A stretch of 41,804 bases of DNA from Chthonomonas sp. UBA1950 (GCA_002336105.1 DDEQ01000051.1:1-41804); one strand, 5' to 3'; positions 32,140 through 41,804 are shown, numbered from the stretch's first letter. Made by a program: numbers and translations. Notes: a model not told the origin generated them from the sequence alone.

Positions 32140-33584
32140 AGTTGGTCGAGTTCCTTCTGTACGATTTCTTGGACAAGCTTTGGATTAGCCTGACCGCCGG
32201 TCTTCTTCATGACAAGACCGATCAAGAATCCCTTGACGTTCTGTTGTCCTGCCCGATATCTCTCTAGGATGGGTTCATTCTCGGCAAATATCTCAGCAAT
32301 AACAGGCTGGATTGCCGAGGGATCGGTAATTTGAGTCATCCCCTTCGATTTGACGACCTCTTCCGGTGAGGCACCAGTATTAAACATCTCGACGAAGATT
32401 TCCTTTGCCTGCTTGCCGTTCACAGCACCTTTTTCAACCAGGCCAATTAACGAGACGAGCATCACAGGGGTCACCATACAATTCGTGATGGTTTGACCTT
32501 CTCTGTTCAGCCGTTGTGCCAGCTCTTGTGTCAACCAGTTACAAACAGCCTTTGGATCTCCCCCGAGCGCTAACGAAGCATCGAAGAACTTCGACCAAGC
32601 ATCATCATTTGTAAGCACTTGGGCGTCGTATTCACTCAACCCTAGCTCTTTCGTGTACCGGGCAAAGCGAGCGGCGGGAAGCTCTGGAAGGCTCGCTTTG
32701 GCCAAATCGATTTGCTCATCGGTAAACACCAATGGAGCAAGGTCAGGACACGGGAAGTAGCGATAGTCGTTCTCCTCTTCTTTGATTCGTTGAGTGAACG
32801 ACGCCTCTTTGTTTTCATTCCACCCTCGAGTCTCTTGGATCACCTTTTCGCCGTGTTCAAGGGTGGCGATTTGTCGACGAACCTCGAAGGCTACGCCAAG
32901 CTGGACTGCGCGAAAAGAGTTGAGATTTTTTAGCTCGGTTTTGGTCCCATATTTCTCTGAGCCTTCTAGACGCACAGAGATGTTGGGCTCACACCGCAAC
33001 GAGCCTTCTTCCATACGACCGTCACAGACCCCGAGATATATCAAAATCTGGCGGAGCTGGGTTAGGTATTCCTTTGCTTCATCGGGATTCTGAATGTCTG
33101 GCGGAAATTCAGTAACGATCTCCATGAGTGGAGTTCCAGCGCGGTTATAGTCGACGCCGCTTTCACCCGTAGGCAGATGTATCAACTTTCCGGTGTCTTC
33201 CTCAAGGTGAACCCGTTTGATGTGAATGCGTTTTGTGCCGCCATTCACGGTAGGTATATCGAGATAGCCGTGATAGCCAATCGGATTGGTTTCTTCGTAT
33301 TGGCTTGTTTGGTATCCCTTTGGAAGGTCGGGATAAAAGTAGTTCTTGCGATGAAATATGCTTCTGCGGGCGATTTTGCAGTTTAAGGCAAGAGCGGTCT
33401 TCAGAACCATCTCGATGGCTTCTTTGTTTGGAACTGGAAGTGTTCCTGGAAGGCCGAGACATACGGGGCAAACGCGTGTGTTGGGTTCGCCACCAAACCC
33501 GACTGGGCAACGGCAAAACATTTTGGAGCGAGTCGCCAGTTCGGCGTGCACCTCCATCCCCACGCTAGGAATGTAGTTGGACAT
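32136..33584 (-). CDS. gatB: Asp/Glu-tRNA amidotransferase subunit B
   Basis: A 482-aa subunit of GatCAB, which converts Glu-tRNA-Gln to Gln-tRNA-Gln and/or Asp-tRNA-Asn to Asn-tRNA-Asn. Family features: GMEVHAEL, zinc cysteines C24, C26, C39 and C42 (FCRCP, CPVCLGLPG), GTPLMEIVTEF, LRCEPNISVR, YRYFPCPDL and the C-terminal tRNA-binding tail domain. gatA and gatC are not in the window. The ATG at 33584 is followed by the standard N-terminus. It follows skp from which a terminator hairpin separates it. Confidence 0.96.
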   Translation of the reverse strand: MSNYIPSVGMEVHAELATRSKMFCRCPVGFGGEPNTRVCPVCLGLPGTLPVPNKEAIEMVLKTALALNCKIARRSIFHRKNYFYPDLPKGYQTSQYEETNPIGYHGYLDIPTVNGGTKRIHIKRVHLEEDTGKLIHLPTGESGVDYNRAGTPLMEIVTEFPPDIQNPDEAKEYLTQLRQILIYLGVCDGRMEEGSLRCEPNISVRLEGSEKYGTKTELKNLNSFRAVQLGVAFEVRRQIATLEHGEKVIQETRGWNENKEASFTQRIKEEENDYRYFPCPDLAPLVFTDEQIDLAKASLPELPAARFARYTKELGLSEYDAQVLTNDDAWSKFFDASLALGGDPKAVCNWLTQELAQRLNREGQTITNCMVTPVMLVSLIGLVEKGAVNGKQAKEIFVEMFNTGASPEEVVKSKGMTQITDPSAIQPVIAEIFAENEPILERYRAGQQNVKGFLIGLVMKKTGGQANPKLVQEIVQKELDQL

Positions 33585-33590
33585 ACGGCT

Positions 33591-33622
33591 AAGCCCAGAG
33601 TCTACAAGAAAACTCTGGGCTT
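33591..33622 (-). terminator. Terminator after the skp-like gene
   Basis: Perfect 11-bp arms aagcccagagt/actctgggctt with a 10-nt loop, nine bases after the skp-like stop and six before the gatB start; no long T tract. Confidence 0.65.
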
Positions 33623-33631
33623 AAAGACCAG

Positions 33632-34261
33632 TTACTTCTTCTTGTTCATCGACTTCAAGGCATCTTCAGTGATGTCATTAGGGCTATACGGCGCTAGTTC
33701 GTTTGAAAAGATGACCGAGTAGCCCTGTTTTCCGGCTACATCTTTGACCGCATCTTTGACCTTTTCGAGCGTCTGATTTCTTAGTTTTTCTTGAAGATCT
33801 CGCAAATCCTGTTCAAAACTAGAAGCCAGTTGTTGCTGCAACTGCGTGTTCGCCTGGGACCGAACAGCGAAATCGCCAATCATCTTTTGCTCGGCGTCGG
33901 TAGGGTTAGCTTTGGTTGCAAGCTCACGTTGCTTAGTGGTGGCAACCTTCGCATCTTGGATAATCCGCTCAAGTTCAGATTTCTCTGCTGCATTGGCGTT
34001 TGTCTTTACCGCTAACTCAGCATATCGCCGACCATCTTCTGGCTTCATCGCCTTGTTATCGCCAATGAAAGTAAGAGCGTCGGTACGAGAAGCTTGAGCG
34101 GTTTTAAGCTCATTTCGCATTCCGGTGACATAGTCACTGTCGCCAAATACCTTGCTCATATCAACGACGCCAATTTTGACGCCCTGATTTTGGAAACCCA
34201 TGCCAATCATCGAGCATGCAAGTCCCGCTGCAATCATCCAACCTAACTTATCAAATTTCAT
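33632..34261 (-). CDS. OmpH/Skp-like periplasmic chaperone
   Basis: A 209-aa secreted protein. The signal peptide covers about residues 1-23; the mature N-terminus VKIGVVDMSKVFGDSDY is the typical OmpH/Skp first strand. A long, charged alpha-helical region (about 45-165, with SFEQDLRDLQEKLRNQTLEKVKDAV) would form the coiled-coil tentacle, and GYSVIFSNEL gives the closing strand. Skp holds unfolded outer-membrane proteins for BamA. Position directly after bamA supports this role. Confidence 0.85.
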   Translation of the reverse strand: MKFDKLGWMIAAGLACSMIGMGFQNQGVKIGVVDMSKVFGDSDYVTGMRNELKTAQASRTDALTFIGDNKAMKPEDGRRYAELAVKTNANAAEKSELERIIQDAKVATTKQRELATKANPTDAEQKMIGDFAVRSQANTQLQQQLASSFEQDLRDLQEKLRNQTLEKVKDAVKDVAGKQGYSVIFSNELAPYSPNDITEDALKSMNKKK

Positions 34262-34275
34262 ATTTATCTGTATTC

Positions 34276-36111
34276 CTAGAACGACTTGCCAATTTGGAAG
34301 TGCATTCGGCTCTTCTGATTTTCGTCGAAGCCAAAGTAGACCTGAATGTTTCCTAGTGGAGTAGAGAAACTAATTCCGGGGCCGTATCCCAAATGCATCT
34401 TTAAACTGTTGGATTGAGTGAACGAGTTGATTCCATCATATCCACCCCAAGCTCCACCGTAATCCAAAAATCCAATTAGGTAGAACGCCTTTCCGACTGG
34501 CTGGCGATACTCCAAGTTGGCCACAAACATGTTCTTGCCCCAGAACCTGTCTTCCGAGTAGCCACGGATGGTATCAACGCCACCTGCAAAATACTGCTCA
34601 AAGAATGGAACGTTGCCTGTAATGGCACCAAGCCTTGTTCTAAGCGCGATTGTTCTTCTCGGGGCCTCAATCTCACGGATAGTTCTTTGGCGATCAAACG
34701 TGTGATACGTGCGGTACTCCAAGTTAAGTTTCCCAAACAAGTTGGTGCCAAGAATATTTGAAGATGTGGTCAAACCGCCGACTCGAGTGATGTTCGAGAC
34801 ACCGGGCTGGATCTCAAATTTGGAGTATTTACCGCGCGATGGATCGTTAGGGTTGTCTCGACGATCAAACGTGCTACCCACAGTTGCGACGCCAACTGTT
34901 CCATCCTGCTGAATGAAGTTGTTGAGTTGCCTGTCATCACTCGGGTCATTAGGCGTGCCGTACTTATCTATCAAAGCGTCGAGATTCTCTGTCTTAACGC
35001 CTTCAAAGCGGATCGATGCGCCGTTCGTCATGTAGTCATTGACCGGCCTCGAAAAGCCAATCGAAGCGCCGGTTCTTCTTTCTGTGTAGTTTCCGGTGCC
35101 AGCAGGCAAACTGGTTCCACCAAGAACAGTGTTGAACCGATACAGAATGCGGCTATACAAAGCAACTTGAAGCGCAGTGTCCGACTTTCGATAGAACGGA
35201 TCGGTATACGAAAGGTCAACGCTTGGCCCGCCACCATTTGTTGTTTGAAGGTAGCTAACGTCGTAACCTTTGCCTGTGCCGTTTACGTTGTTTTGACCGT
35301 AACGGATAAACCCAGCGAACGAACTTCGGGGATCAACCTGAACACCAACATTAAGTGTTCCCGTCTTGTCTTCCTTGACCACCGCGGTAAGATCGACGAC
35401 ACCAAATTCTCTCTGGTCGTCAAACAACGTGTCGAGGGAATCGCGCGCGAACCACCCTGTACCAAGAATTCTACGAAGGTCACTACGCCATTTTTCTTCG
35501 TTAAACAGCGTTCCACTCTTTGTATGGATAAGTCTTTGCATCACCCAAGGCTTGGTGAGTTTGATGCCTTGAACAGACACGATTCCAACCTTGGTCTCGG
35601 TGATCTCCATGCTCAGCGTGCCCTGCGAATCTGGCAGCATTCTGAAGTCGCTCACGAGTCCAACGTATCCCTTATCTCGATACAGTTTCGAGACCGCCTT
35701 AGCAATAGGAGTGAGCTGACGAACATCCAGTAGATCGCCGGGCTTAAGAGTGAAAACGGCGAGAATTTCTGGCTTGGTGATGACCGTATTCCCAACGATT
35801 CGTATTTCTTTTATTGTTGGCTGTTCTGTCACTTCGACAGTGATCCGCCAAGTTGCTCCGGTGTCGATCGGGGTAGGCCGGATGTCGACAGCGGTAAATA
35901 AGCCAAGGTCTAAGAGAACCTGCTTATCTTTGTCAAGATTCACTTGCGTGTAAGACTGCCCGACCTTCGTCGACATCGCCGCAATGATCGCCTGCGTTGT
36001 TACACGCGAGTTACCCTGAACGATAACTTCCTTAACCAAATTTGCTTGCTGAGCAAATGAGCTCATTACCAGCATGAGCAACAACACAATCCCTGCGATC
36101 TTCTTGATCAA
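34276..36111 (-). CDS. bamA: BamA/TamA-type outer-membrane assembly protein
   Basis: A 611-aa Omp85-family protein that inserts beta-barrel proteins into the outer membrane. The start is taken as the TTG at 36111 because GGAGGAAG precedes it and the result begins MIKKIAGIVLLLMLVMSSFA, an ideal signal peptide; the upstream TTG at 36162 would bury it. About three POTRA repeats follow (LVKEVIVQGNSRV, IKEIRIVGNTVIT, VSVQGIKLTKPWV), fewer than the five of E. coli BamA. The C-terminal barrel carries the VRGY-type motif DTIRGYSEDRFWG and ends in QIGKSF with a terminal phenylalanine. It lies between tamB and skp, so BamA or TamA could be meant; the skp link favours BamA. Confidence 0.9.
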   Translation of the reverse strand: MIKKIAGIVLLLMLVMSSFAQQANLVKEVIVQGNSRVTTQAIIAAMSTKVGQSYTQVNLDKDKQVLLDLGLFTAVDIRPTPIDTGATWRITVEVTEQPTIKEIRIVGNTVITKPEILAVFTLKPGDLLDVRQLTPIAKAVSKLYRDKGYVGLVSDFRMLPDSQGTLSMEITETKVGIVSVQGIKLTKPWVMQRLIHTKSGTLFNEEKWRSDLRRILGTGWFARDSLDTLFDDQREFGVVDLTAVVKEDKTGTLNVGVQVDPRSSFAGFIRYGQNNVNGTGKGYDVSYLQTTNGGGPSVDLSYTDPFYRKSDTALQVALYSRILYRFNTVLGGTSLPAGTGNYTERRTGASIGFSRPVNDYMTNGASIRFEGVKTENLDALIDKYGTPNDPSDDRQLNNFIQQDGTVGVATVGSTFDRRDNPNDPSRGKYSKFEIQPGVSNITRVGGLTTSSNILGTNLFGKLNLEYRTYHTFDRQRTIREIEAPRRTIALRTRLGAITGNVPFFEQYFAGGVDTIRGYSEDRFWGKNMFVANLEYRQPVGKAFYLIGFLDYGGAWGGYDGINSFTQSNSLKMHLGYGPGISFSTPLGNIQVYFGFDENQKSRMHFQIGKSF

Positions 36112-36204
36112 ACTTCCTCCAATGGCTAAAATGCCAGGACCTGAGGACTTTACCCGTCTCAAGCCTCTCGGTATATAGATGACTAACCATACGAACCGTT
36201 TCGG

Positions 36205-39200
36205 TTACTGCTTTGGACTGTAGATAATGACCGGTTTGAGATTTCGCGACCGAGTGGACGGCCCAAATCTGAGACTGTAGTCAATCGTCGCTTTCCACGG
36301 TCTGTCCTGGTCTGCCCCGATTGAGAAGTTTAGTCGTGGCAATCGACGCGAGATCACTTTCGGCGAATACACAAATCTCACGTCATATGAGGGCCGAATA
36401 CCCGGTGCGGGTTGGCCAACCTGCGACCGGATCTGCATAGACAACTCGCGGCCAAACGACTTACCCACAGATAGATTCGTCTGTTGCAGACTGTCTATGT
36501 CTAGGGTCAGATATTCCAGGCCCAACGTGTTCGCTATCGACCCAGTAATGTTGTCTAGAAGCGAAGGAAGAGCGTAACCCAGCAAAGCCTGACGCATCTG
36601 TGTGTTCGTGTTATGATTTCCCGAACCCAAGTTTTCGATCAGGTCAGTTCTACCGAGCTTCGCCAGAATTTGCGATTGAGTGAGATCGGGAGGGTCACTC
36701 GATGCGGCCAGGTTTAACCCTTTTTCATCCAACAAATCTCCTTTAACCTGAACATTGATGTCGTATCGCTGATCGTTCTCGCCATAACGGGAAGCGAGCA
36801 AAGAAGTTCTCGCCTTCAAATCCACATTCAGTGATCCGGTGCTAATACCGCTATTAGTACTTCCATATCTCAGTAAAATCTGCCCGCCTTGTTCAACCCT
36901 GAGGTTTCCGCCCGGTAGTCGAATACTGCCCTTTTCAACTCCAAGATTTGCTCGGACAGCAAGCTGCGAGAGGCTACCTTTCACAGAGCCAGAGCCCAAC
37001 ACGTAGAGATCAGCGCCTGCCGAACGAATACGTGCAGAGTTTGAGAGGTTAAGCGAAATGTCAAACGTAGGATCAATCGTTGGAGTTTCCGATTGTTTTC
37101 CTTCGGAGTTGATAGGCGGAACGACCGTTTCCAAGTTAGAAATATCAAACTTGCCAGCAAGCTTCGGTTTTCCGATACTCCCAGTCGCTTCGGCAACGCC
37201 AGCTACGGTGCCATTAAAGAAGCTGCCCTCCCCGGCTGTTTGGTGAAACCCAAGATTGGTAATGCTAGCGTTTGCCATTACCGGAAGCTCCAGCAAAGCG
37301 CTGATTCCTCGGCTCTTTATGTTTCGAATCAGTTCCGATAAGTCCCCTGTAGGAACGCTTACAACTCCAGATGCCTTGCCTCCCCTACTACTTTCTCCTG
37401 AAGCCGTTGCCTGCAGTCCGCTAGAATTGAGGTTGATCTCGGCGGCAACCTCTTTAAGCGTCGTATCTACTCGCTTCACTCCGAAAGGGTTCTCGCCTAC
37501 ATTTGCGAGGGCAACCTGAGGAGCATTCAGGCTGAACTTTCCGTTCGTATCAAGTTTGCCGCTTTGGTAGGTTACATCGATTTTGCCTGAAACTTTCCCG
37601 CTGGTTCGGCTTCGATCAAACGCACCATCGAGCAATGGCACTCGGGTGAGATCATCAGCTTTGAGCGTTACCTCGCCTTTAACTAATCCATCCGGAATTT
37701 CAAAGGGATAATGAAATGGAGCACTCCCTTTGATCGATCCGATGATTCCGCCAAAGTTATAGACTCCTTCGACATCAATCCCATTTTCTGCCGAATCCGA
37801 GACTGCTATACGGTAAAGATTGATTCCCAAGCCTGCGGTTTTCGTCTCAGAGTTGGATGTAAACAAGTTTTTTGCGTTGAGACTTGCTATTATTTCCGGC
37901 TTTTTGATCTCTCCAGAGGCAAACACGCTCAAATCTGCGGTTCCAGAAACCGCAGGCATGGTGGGGAAAATCTTCGCTATCGCGTCGAATGCAACGTTTT
38001 TCGCATCAAGGTCAATTGACAGATCCTTGCCTTCTTGCAACCATCCAGAGAGATTCAGAGCACCTAACCCTCCTTCATAGCTTGCCGACTGAATCGTCCA
38101 CTTTTGTGCAACTCTATTTAGAGAAGATTTTATTAATCCGATGTCACTGCCGTCGTATTTCAGGTTTTCGATCTGGAAACTATTGACGTAAATATCCGGA
38201 TTGCTTAGGTCGCCTTTGGCTTCGGCCCCAACAGAAATGGCTCCACCGAACTTCTGTATTTCGTTGATCTGTTCCGCATTTAGTGTATGCAGTGAAGGAA
38301 TGACCGCTGCCGACAAGTCTTCGATTCGAACATTTGAAGCATACAGATTTCCCTCGATCTGGCGCGTCGGAACATCATAGCGAACTTTCTCCAGTTCAAT
38401 AGCTCGAACACCAGACGGCAACAAAGCTCCAAACGAACCAGAAAGTCCGACTTGAGCGCCATCGTAAGAAGCTTCCCAAGGGCCACCTCCAAGGATTGTG
38501 TCGTTAAGCGTTAGGTCGCTTGTCGTGCCAGTGCCCGTAACCGACACCTTTCGACCCTCCACCCGTGCAACCAACGAACCACTGATCTTTCCATCGACCG
38601 CAACTTGATTATTGATAATCGAAAGCAAGTCTTGGACGCTGGAATTTTCAACTTCAGCATTCGCTGTTCCTGTTTTCGAATCAAGATTGTACGACCCCCA
38701 GGCAGTCAGTTTCCCGCCAGCGACCTCCGCAGATAGATCGTGTACAACAGCGACGGAATTCTCGATCTGGCCGACCATCTGCAAATGGTCGATCTTGGTG
38801 TCATGCGTGACAATGCTATTGCTTTTGGCTAAAAATGTGCCGGACAGGCTCCCTCTTGAATATTCCAAACGGACATTAGGAGCCTCCACCAAGCCAACGA
38901 CATCCCCGCCCACCCATTCGGCAATCTGAACACCACCTACTGAAAAGTCTGCATTAGCGATTTGAGACCGAAAATCATAAAAAGCTGAACCTTCTAGCGA
39001 GGCAGAACCCTTGGCAGCTTTAAGATTGGTGAATCGCACCGAATGAAGGTCAGCCGTGTAATCCGTAGTTGCCGCTACCAACGATGTCTTCTGATAACCC
39101 GGTTCAAAGGCTTGAATGAATCCAAGCGCCTTTGGGTTTGTGAGCGATCCAGAGAGGCGCGCATCTGTATCTACAGAACCTGTGGCTTCGGAAACTAGCA

Positions 39201-40824
39201 GCCCTGGCTTAATACCTCGAGCTTTAACCGTCAGATCGAGTCCTAGTTTGCTGTCAACAGTCCCTGTAGCAGTCACGAGTCCAGCCGAGCTATCAAAAGC
39301 GGCTCTCTGAAACTTCACATCTCGTTTCGATCCCGACATCGTCGCAAAAAAAACACCGCTCAGATTCTTGATTTCATGTCTTTTGATCGAAAGATTGCCT
39401 TGAACAGTTGCCAAGAAAGTTGGCTCTGCAAAGGTTCCGCCAACCGAAGTTTGCAAATCGATTGTTCCAGCCAGTCCTGATTGATTGAACTGGGAGGCAA
39501 TCGTGGAGATCGGTAAGTCATTTGCGACCAAAAATCCCGTTAGTTGATGAGAGCCTATTGATGCGATGCTGCCAGTAACACGATGCCCGAGATAATCAGC
39601 CGATAGGTTACGAACACTGAAGCTGCTTGATGAATTCCAAGAAAAATCGGCTTGAACCCGCTCTGCTTTCGAAGAATCATACGAGACTAGTCCGGATTGC
39701 ACCAAGCCATCTATTTGTATATTTTTCAGACCATGAACTGATGCATATCCTTCAACTTTGAGCTTTTTCGCTTCCACACGGCGAGGAAGATCCTGGGTCA
39801 AACTTTTGGGTAGTTGAGCGAGGCTCGCTATTTCCCCCGTGACCTTTGCTTGCGCCCAGATCTCGCGAGACCAATCGACAACACCATCCATGGCAACCTT
39901 GCCGGATGGGACGTACCCCTTGAAGGTTCCACGAAACCCGCTCTCTGTCAGTGCACCTTCGGCAACTAAATCGTGTGCGCTTACGTCGCGCAATTTTGCC
40001 GTCTTCGATTTAGCTTGTATGTGGGCAAATAGATGCGGATGCGCATCGTTGATAAACTCAACATTAGTCGCCCCCTTGAACTCCGCGCCTTCAATAAGCG
40101 GTAGATCGGAGGAAAGGCTGGCCACAACAGAAGTGACTAAGTCAGATTGCCTCAAGCCTTCAGTTGCTAGGCTTAAGAATGTTCCTTTTGGGCTACCTTG
40201 CAGGACAAGCTGAGCATTTCCCGACCCTTCTAGGGTGACTAGTCCAGCACCGAGCCAGTTCGAGTCGTACCCAAACACGTCAATCTGGTCTGAAGAAAGA
40301 CTCTGAGCGACGCGCTTGCGAGAACTGAAATCTTCTACAACCACTGTGATCTTTTTCGCAGTGATCTTGAACCGACGCTCAGACTTTTGCGGGTTCGACT
40401 TAGGCAGGAAATCTTGAATTTGAAGCTTTCCAGATTGAAGGCGGCTCACCCGCATCCAAACCCTTTTTGCATCGACAACGATTGGAGTTTGTTCGCTTAT
40501 TAGTTGGGTGACATCGTGTACATCAAGAAGTTCTATGCTCGCGAGCGGCTTTCGAGATGGGTCTGTAGCTTTGAACCCGATGAGTGAAAACCTGTTCTTG
40601 GTGAGATCGAACTGATACCGATCGGCCCAGAGACTGATCACTCCGCCCTTTGAGACGTAGCTGAGCTCAATCGGCACATTTGGGTCAGCTAGCTCATCAA
40701 AACAATCTAGCAAGTACCGCCCCCCCGCATAGACGAGGGTGGCGCAAGGCAAAACAGCGATCAGCCAGCTGACTAACCCTTTACGCTGTTTGAGCCTCAG
40801 CATTCGCTGTTGTAAAACCCGCAT
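36205..40824 (-). CDS. tamB: TamB-like inner-membrane bridge protein (DUF490)
   Basis: A 1539-aa AsmA/TamB-type protein. One N-terminal membrane helix (about 17-35, LVSWLIAVLPCATLVYAGG) is followed by a long beta-helix-like periplasmic region of repeating short strands (pattern such as VEGYASVHGLKNIQIDGLV). The last 330 residues are the conserved TamB domain, with GKPKLAGKFDISNLETVVPP, SQILAKLGRTDL and GLEYLTLDIDS. Such proteins span the periplasm, work with an Omp85 partner and are linked to phospholipid transport and outer-membrane protein assembly. bamA follows after 93 nt. The ATG at 40824 follows GGGTAGG. Confidence 0.9.
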   Translation of the reverse strand: MRVLQQRMLRLKQRKGLVSWLIAVLPCATLVYAGGRYLLDCFDELADPNVPIELSYVSKGGVISLWADRYQFDLTKNRFSLIGFKATDPSRKPLASIELLDVHDVTQLISEQTPIVVDAKRVWMRVSRLQSGKLQIQDFLPKSNPQKSERRFKITAKKITVVVEDFSSRKRVAQSLSSDQIDVFGYDSNWLGAGLVTLEGSGNAQLVLQGSPKGTFLSLATEGLRQSDLVTSVVASLSSDLPLIEGAEFKGATNVEFINDAHPHLFAHIQAKSKTAKLRDVSAHDLVAEGALTESGFRGTFKGYVPSGKVAMDGVVDWSREIWAQAKVTGEIASLAQLPKSLTQDLPRRVEAKKLKVEGYASVHGLKNIQIDGLVQSGLVSYDSSKAERVQADFSWNSSSSFSVRNLSADYLGHRVTGSIASIGSHQLTGFLVANDLPISTIASQFNQSGLAGTIDLQTSVGGTFAEPTFLATVQGNLSIKRHEIKNLSGVFFATMSGSKRDVKFQRAAFDSSAGLVTATGTVDSKLGLDLTVKARGIKPGLLVSEATGSVDTDARLSGSLTNPKALGFIQAFEPGYQKTSLVAATTDYTADLHSVRFTNLKAAKGSASLEGSAFYDFRSQIANADFSVGGVQIAEWVGGDVVGLVEAPNVRLEYSRGSLSGTFLAKSNSIVTHDTKIDHLQMVGQIENSVAVVHDLSAEVAGGKLTAWGSYNLDSKTGTANAEVENSSVQDLLSIINNQVAVDGKISGSLVARVEGRKVSVTGTGTTSDLTLNDTILGGGPWEASYDGAQVGLSGSFGALLPSGVRAIELEKVRYDVPTRQIEGNLYASNVRIEDLSAAVIPSLHTLNAEQINEIQKFGGAISVGAEAKGDLSNPDIYVNSFQIENLKYDGSDIGLIKSSLNRVAQKWTIQSASYEGGLGALNLSGWLQEGKDLSIDLDAKNVAFDAIAKIFPTMPAVSGTADLSVFASGEIKKPEIIASLNAKNLFTSNSETKTAGLGINLYRIAVSDSAENGIDVEGVYNFGGIIGSIKGSAPFHYPFEIPDGLVKGEVTLKADDLTRVPLLDGAFDRSRTSGKVSGKIDVTYQSGKLDTNGKFSLNAPQVALANVGENPFGVKRVDTTLKEVAAEINLNSSGLQATASGESSRGGKASGVVSVPTGDLSELIRNIKSRGISALLELPVMANASITNLGFHQTAGEGSFFNGTVAGVAEATGSIGKPKLAGKFDISNLETVVPPINSEGKQSETPTIDPTFDISLNLSNSARIRSAGADLYVLGSGSVKGSLSQLAVRANLGVEKGSIRLPGGNLRVEQGGQILLRYGSTNSGISTGSLNVDLKARTSLLASRYGENDQRYDINVQVKGDLLDEKGLNLAASSDPPDLTQSQILAKLGRTDLIENLGSGNHNTNTQMRQALLGYALPSLLDNITGSIANTLGLEYLTLDIDSLQQTNLSVGKSFGRELSMQIRSQVGQPAPGIRPSYDVRFVYSPKVISRRLPRLNFSIGADQDRPWKATIDYSLRFGPSTRSRNLKPVIIYSPKQ

Positions 40825-40850
40825 CGAACCTACCCTAGAGGTCTTCGAGT

Positions 40851-41744
40851 TCAGATCGCGATTGCATCCATCCTGGCGACTCGCTCGGCCATCACCTTTT
40901 TGCTGAACTCTATCGCATTATAAGAGCTTCTTACGAATGGAGAGCTTGCAACAAATGAGAATCCGAGTTCTTCACCGATTGCCTCATATTCCTTGAACTC
41001 CTTTGGATGAATGAATTCGTTAACCGGAAGGTGATGCATGGTTGGGCGCAGGTACTGCCCGATAGTGACGGCATCCACTCCGTTGCTACGTAGATCTCGT
41101 AACGTCTTCACGACTTCATCCTTTGTTTCGCCAAGTCCAAGCATGATGCCAGACTTCGTGTAAATAGTTGGATCTAACTCTTTTACGGTTCTTAGGACAG
41201 CAAGAGACCTTTCATATCGCGCTTGCGGACGAACCACCGTGTGCAAGCGCTCAATGGTTTCGATGTTATGGTTGTAGATCTCAGGATGCGTGTCAGTAAC
41301 AATCTTGATTAGGTCTTTCTTTGCTTTGAAATCCGGAGTCAGAACCTCAACGATACACAACGAATTAGCTTCATGAAGTGCTGAAATCGTTAGAGCAAAC
41401 TGTGTTGCCCCCTCGTCTTTCAAATCGTCACGTGCGACGCTAGTCACGACAACATGCTTCAGACCAAGCTCATTTGCGACTTTTGCCACATCGGCAGGCT
41501 CGTCAGGATTAACCGTTTCACCCCGCCCCACTTTAATTGCACAGAAGCCACAACTTCGTGTGCAAGTGTTTCCGAGGATCATGAATGTAGCGGTTCGATT
41601 TGTCCAACACTCTGGCAGGTTTGGGCATCGAGCACTTTCACAAACGGTATGAAGGCTTTTCTGCCTCATCATGCCCTCAACTTCTTTGATCGTGTCGGGC
41701 CTCGGAAGGCGGATCTTGAGCCAATCCGGCAATCGCTGAGTCAT
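40851..41744 (-). CDS. lipA: Lipoyl synthase
   Basis: A 297-aa radical SAM enzyme that inserts two sulfurs into octanoyl groups on lipoyl-dependent enzymes. Both iron-sulfur clusters are readable: auxiliary cluster C35, C40, C46 (CESARCPNLPEC) and the SAM cluster C61, C65, C68 (CTRSCGFC). The RSSY motif near the C-terminus, required to bind the auxiliary cluster, is present in PFVRSSYNA. Complete length. lipB is not in the window. tamB starts 26 nt downstream on the same strand, so they may share a transcript. Confidence 0.97.
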   Translation of the reverse strand: MTQRLPDWLKIRLPRPDTIKEVEGMMRQKSLHTVCESARCPNLPECWTNRTATFMILGNTCTRSCGFCAIKVGRGETVNPDEPADVAKVANELGLKHVVVTSVARDDLKDEGATQFALTISALHEANSLCIVEVLTPDFKAKKDLIKIVTDTHPEIYNHNIETIERLHTVVRPQARYERSLAVLRTVKELDPTIYTKSGIMLGLGETKDEVVKTLRDLRSNGVDAVTIGQYLRPTMHHLPVNEFIHPKEFKEYEAIGEELGFSFVASSPFVRSSYNAIEFSKKVMAERVARMDAIAI

Positions 41745-41804
41745 ACCTTAGGATACCTTTTGCCGATTCGAACCGGCTGGGTAGTGTATCAGTTTGATTT
41801 GCCC

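Noticed and set aside
34927..35733. 268-codon plus-strand frame antisense to bamA
   Set aside because: No ribosome site or recognisable domain; the opposite strand is a clear Omp85 gene. Likewise the plus-strand frame 18204-19046 opposite valS, 15631-16287 opposite ppc, and the minus-strand frame 1523-2068 opposite thrS.

Overview
The window most likely comes from a diderm, Gram-negative-type bacterium of the Armatimonadota (Fimbriimonadia-like); this is an inference. Four separate pseudopilins share an almost identical N-terminus (FTLIELLVVIAIIAILAAIL followed by FPVFAQAK) and a late DG(H/S) motif, as in the large pseudopilin families of Armatimonadota and Planctomycetes. A BamA/TamB/Skp outer-membrane assembly cluster and a beta-barrel porin show that there is an outer membrane. 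I saw no rRNA, tRNA, CRISPR array or insertion sequence.

Layout. 1-382: unexplained, GC-rich, structured DNA before thrS (383-2200, +). 2238-8141: a divergent sugar-regulation unit, with pseudopilin, small lipoprotein and a LacI-type repressor leftwards and a large secreted GH2 glycosidase rightwards. The 214-bp gap between them holds a perfect 16-bp palindrome and a 14/16 copy of it, typical of LacI-family operators. 8142-9745: a lone pseudopilin gene flanked by strong hairpins. 9746-13656: GDPD phosphodiesterase, Gfo/Idh oxidoreductase, TfoX-like protein, signal peptidase I and an SGNH hydrolase. 13666-19262: ppc and valS. 19420-22130: two tandem pseudopilin + small lipoprotein cassettes that share a promoter and a structured 5' leader. 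22549-26392: nitrogen and envelope genes (porin, IscA-like protein, Amt transporter with an overlapping 45-codon upstream ORF, PII). 26461-31567: CPA2 antiporter, Xer recombinase, MutS and a stand-alone cNMP-binding domain protein. 31564-41744: TPR protein, gatB, skp, bamA, tamB and lipA, all leftward.

How the genes fit together. The envelope genes (TamB, BamA, Skp, signal peptidase I, porin) build and populate the outer membrane. Amt and PII form the usual ammonium uptake and sensing pair. The GH2 enzyme, LacI repressor and neighbouring pseudopilin appear to be one regulon, suggesting that a pseudopilin-lipoprotein pair is deployed together with glycan degradation.

The most unusual signals are: (a) the repeated pseudopilin plus tiny charged lipoprotein gene pair, twice translationally coupled and once tandemly duplicated with its leader RNA; (b) the overlapping 45-codon ORF in front of amt; (c) inverted repeats placed on or just before start codons of several membrane or secretion genes; (d) a Xer recombinase whose complete N-terminal domain has no ATG/GTG/TTG start. 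None was tested by database search; functions are assigned from motifs read in the translations.
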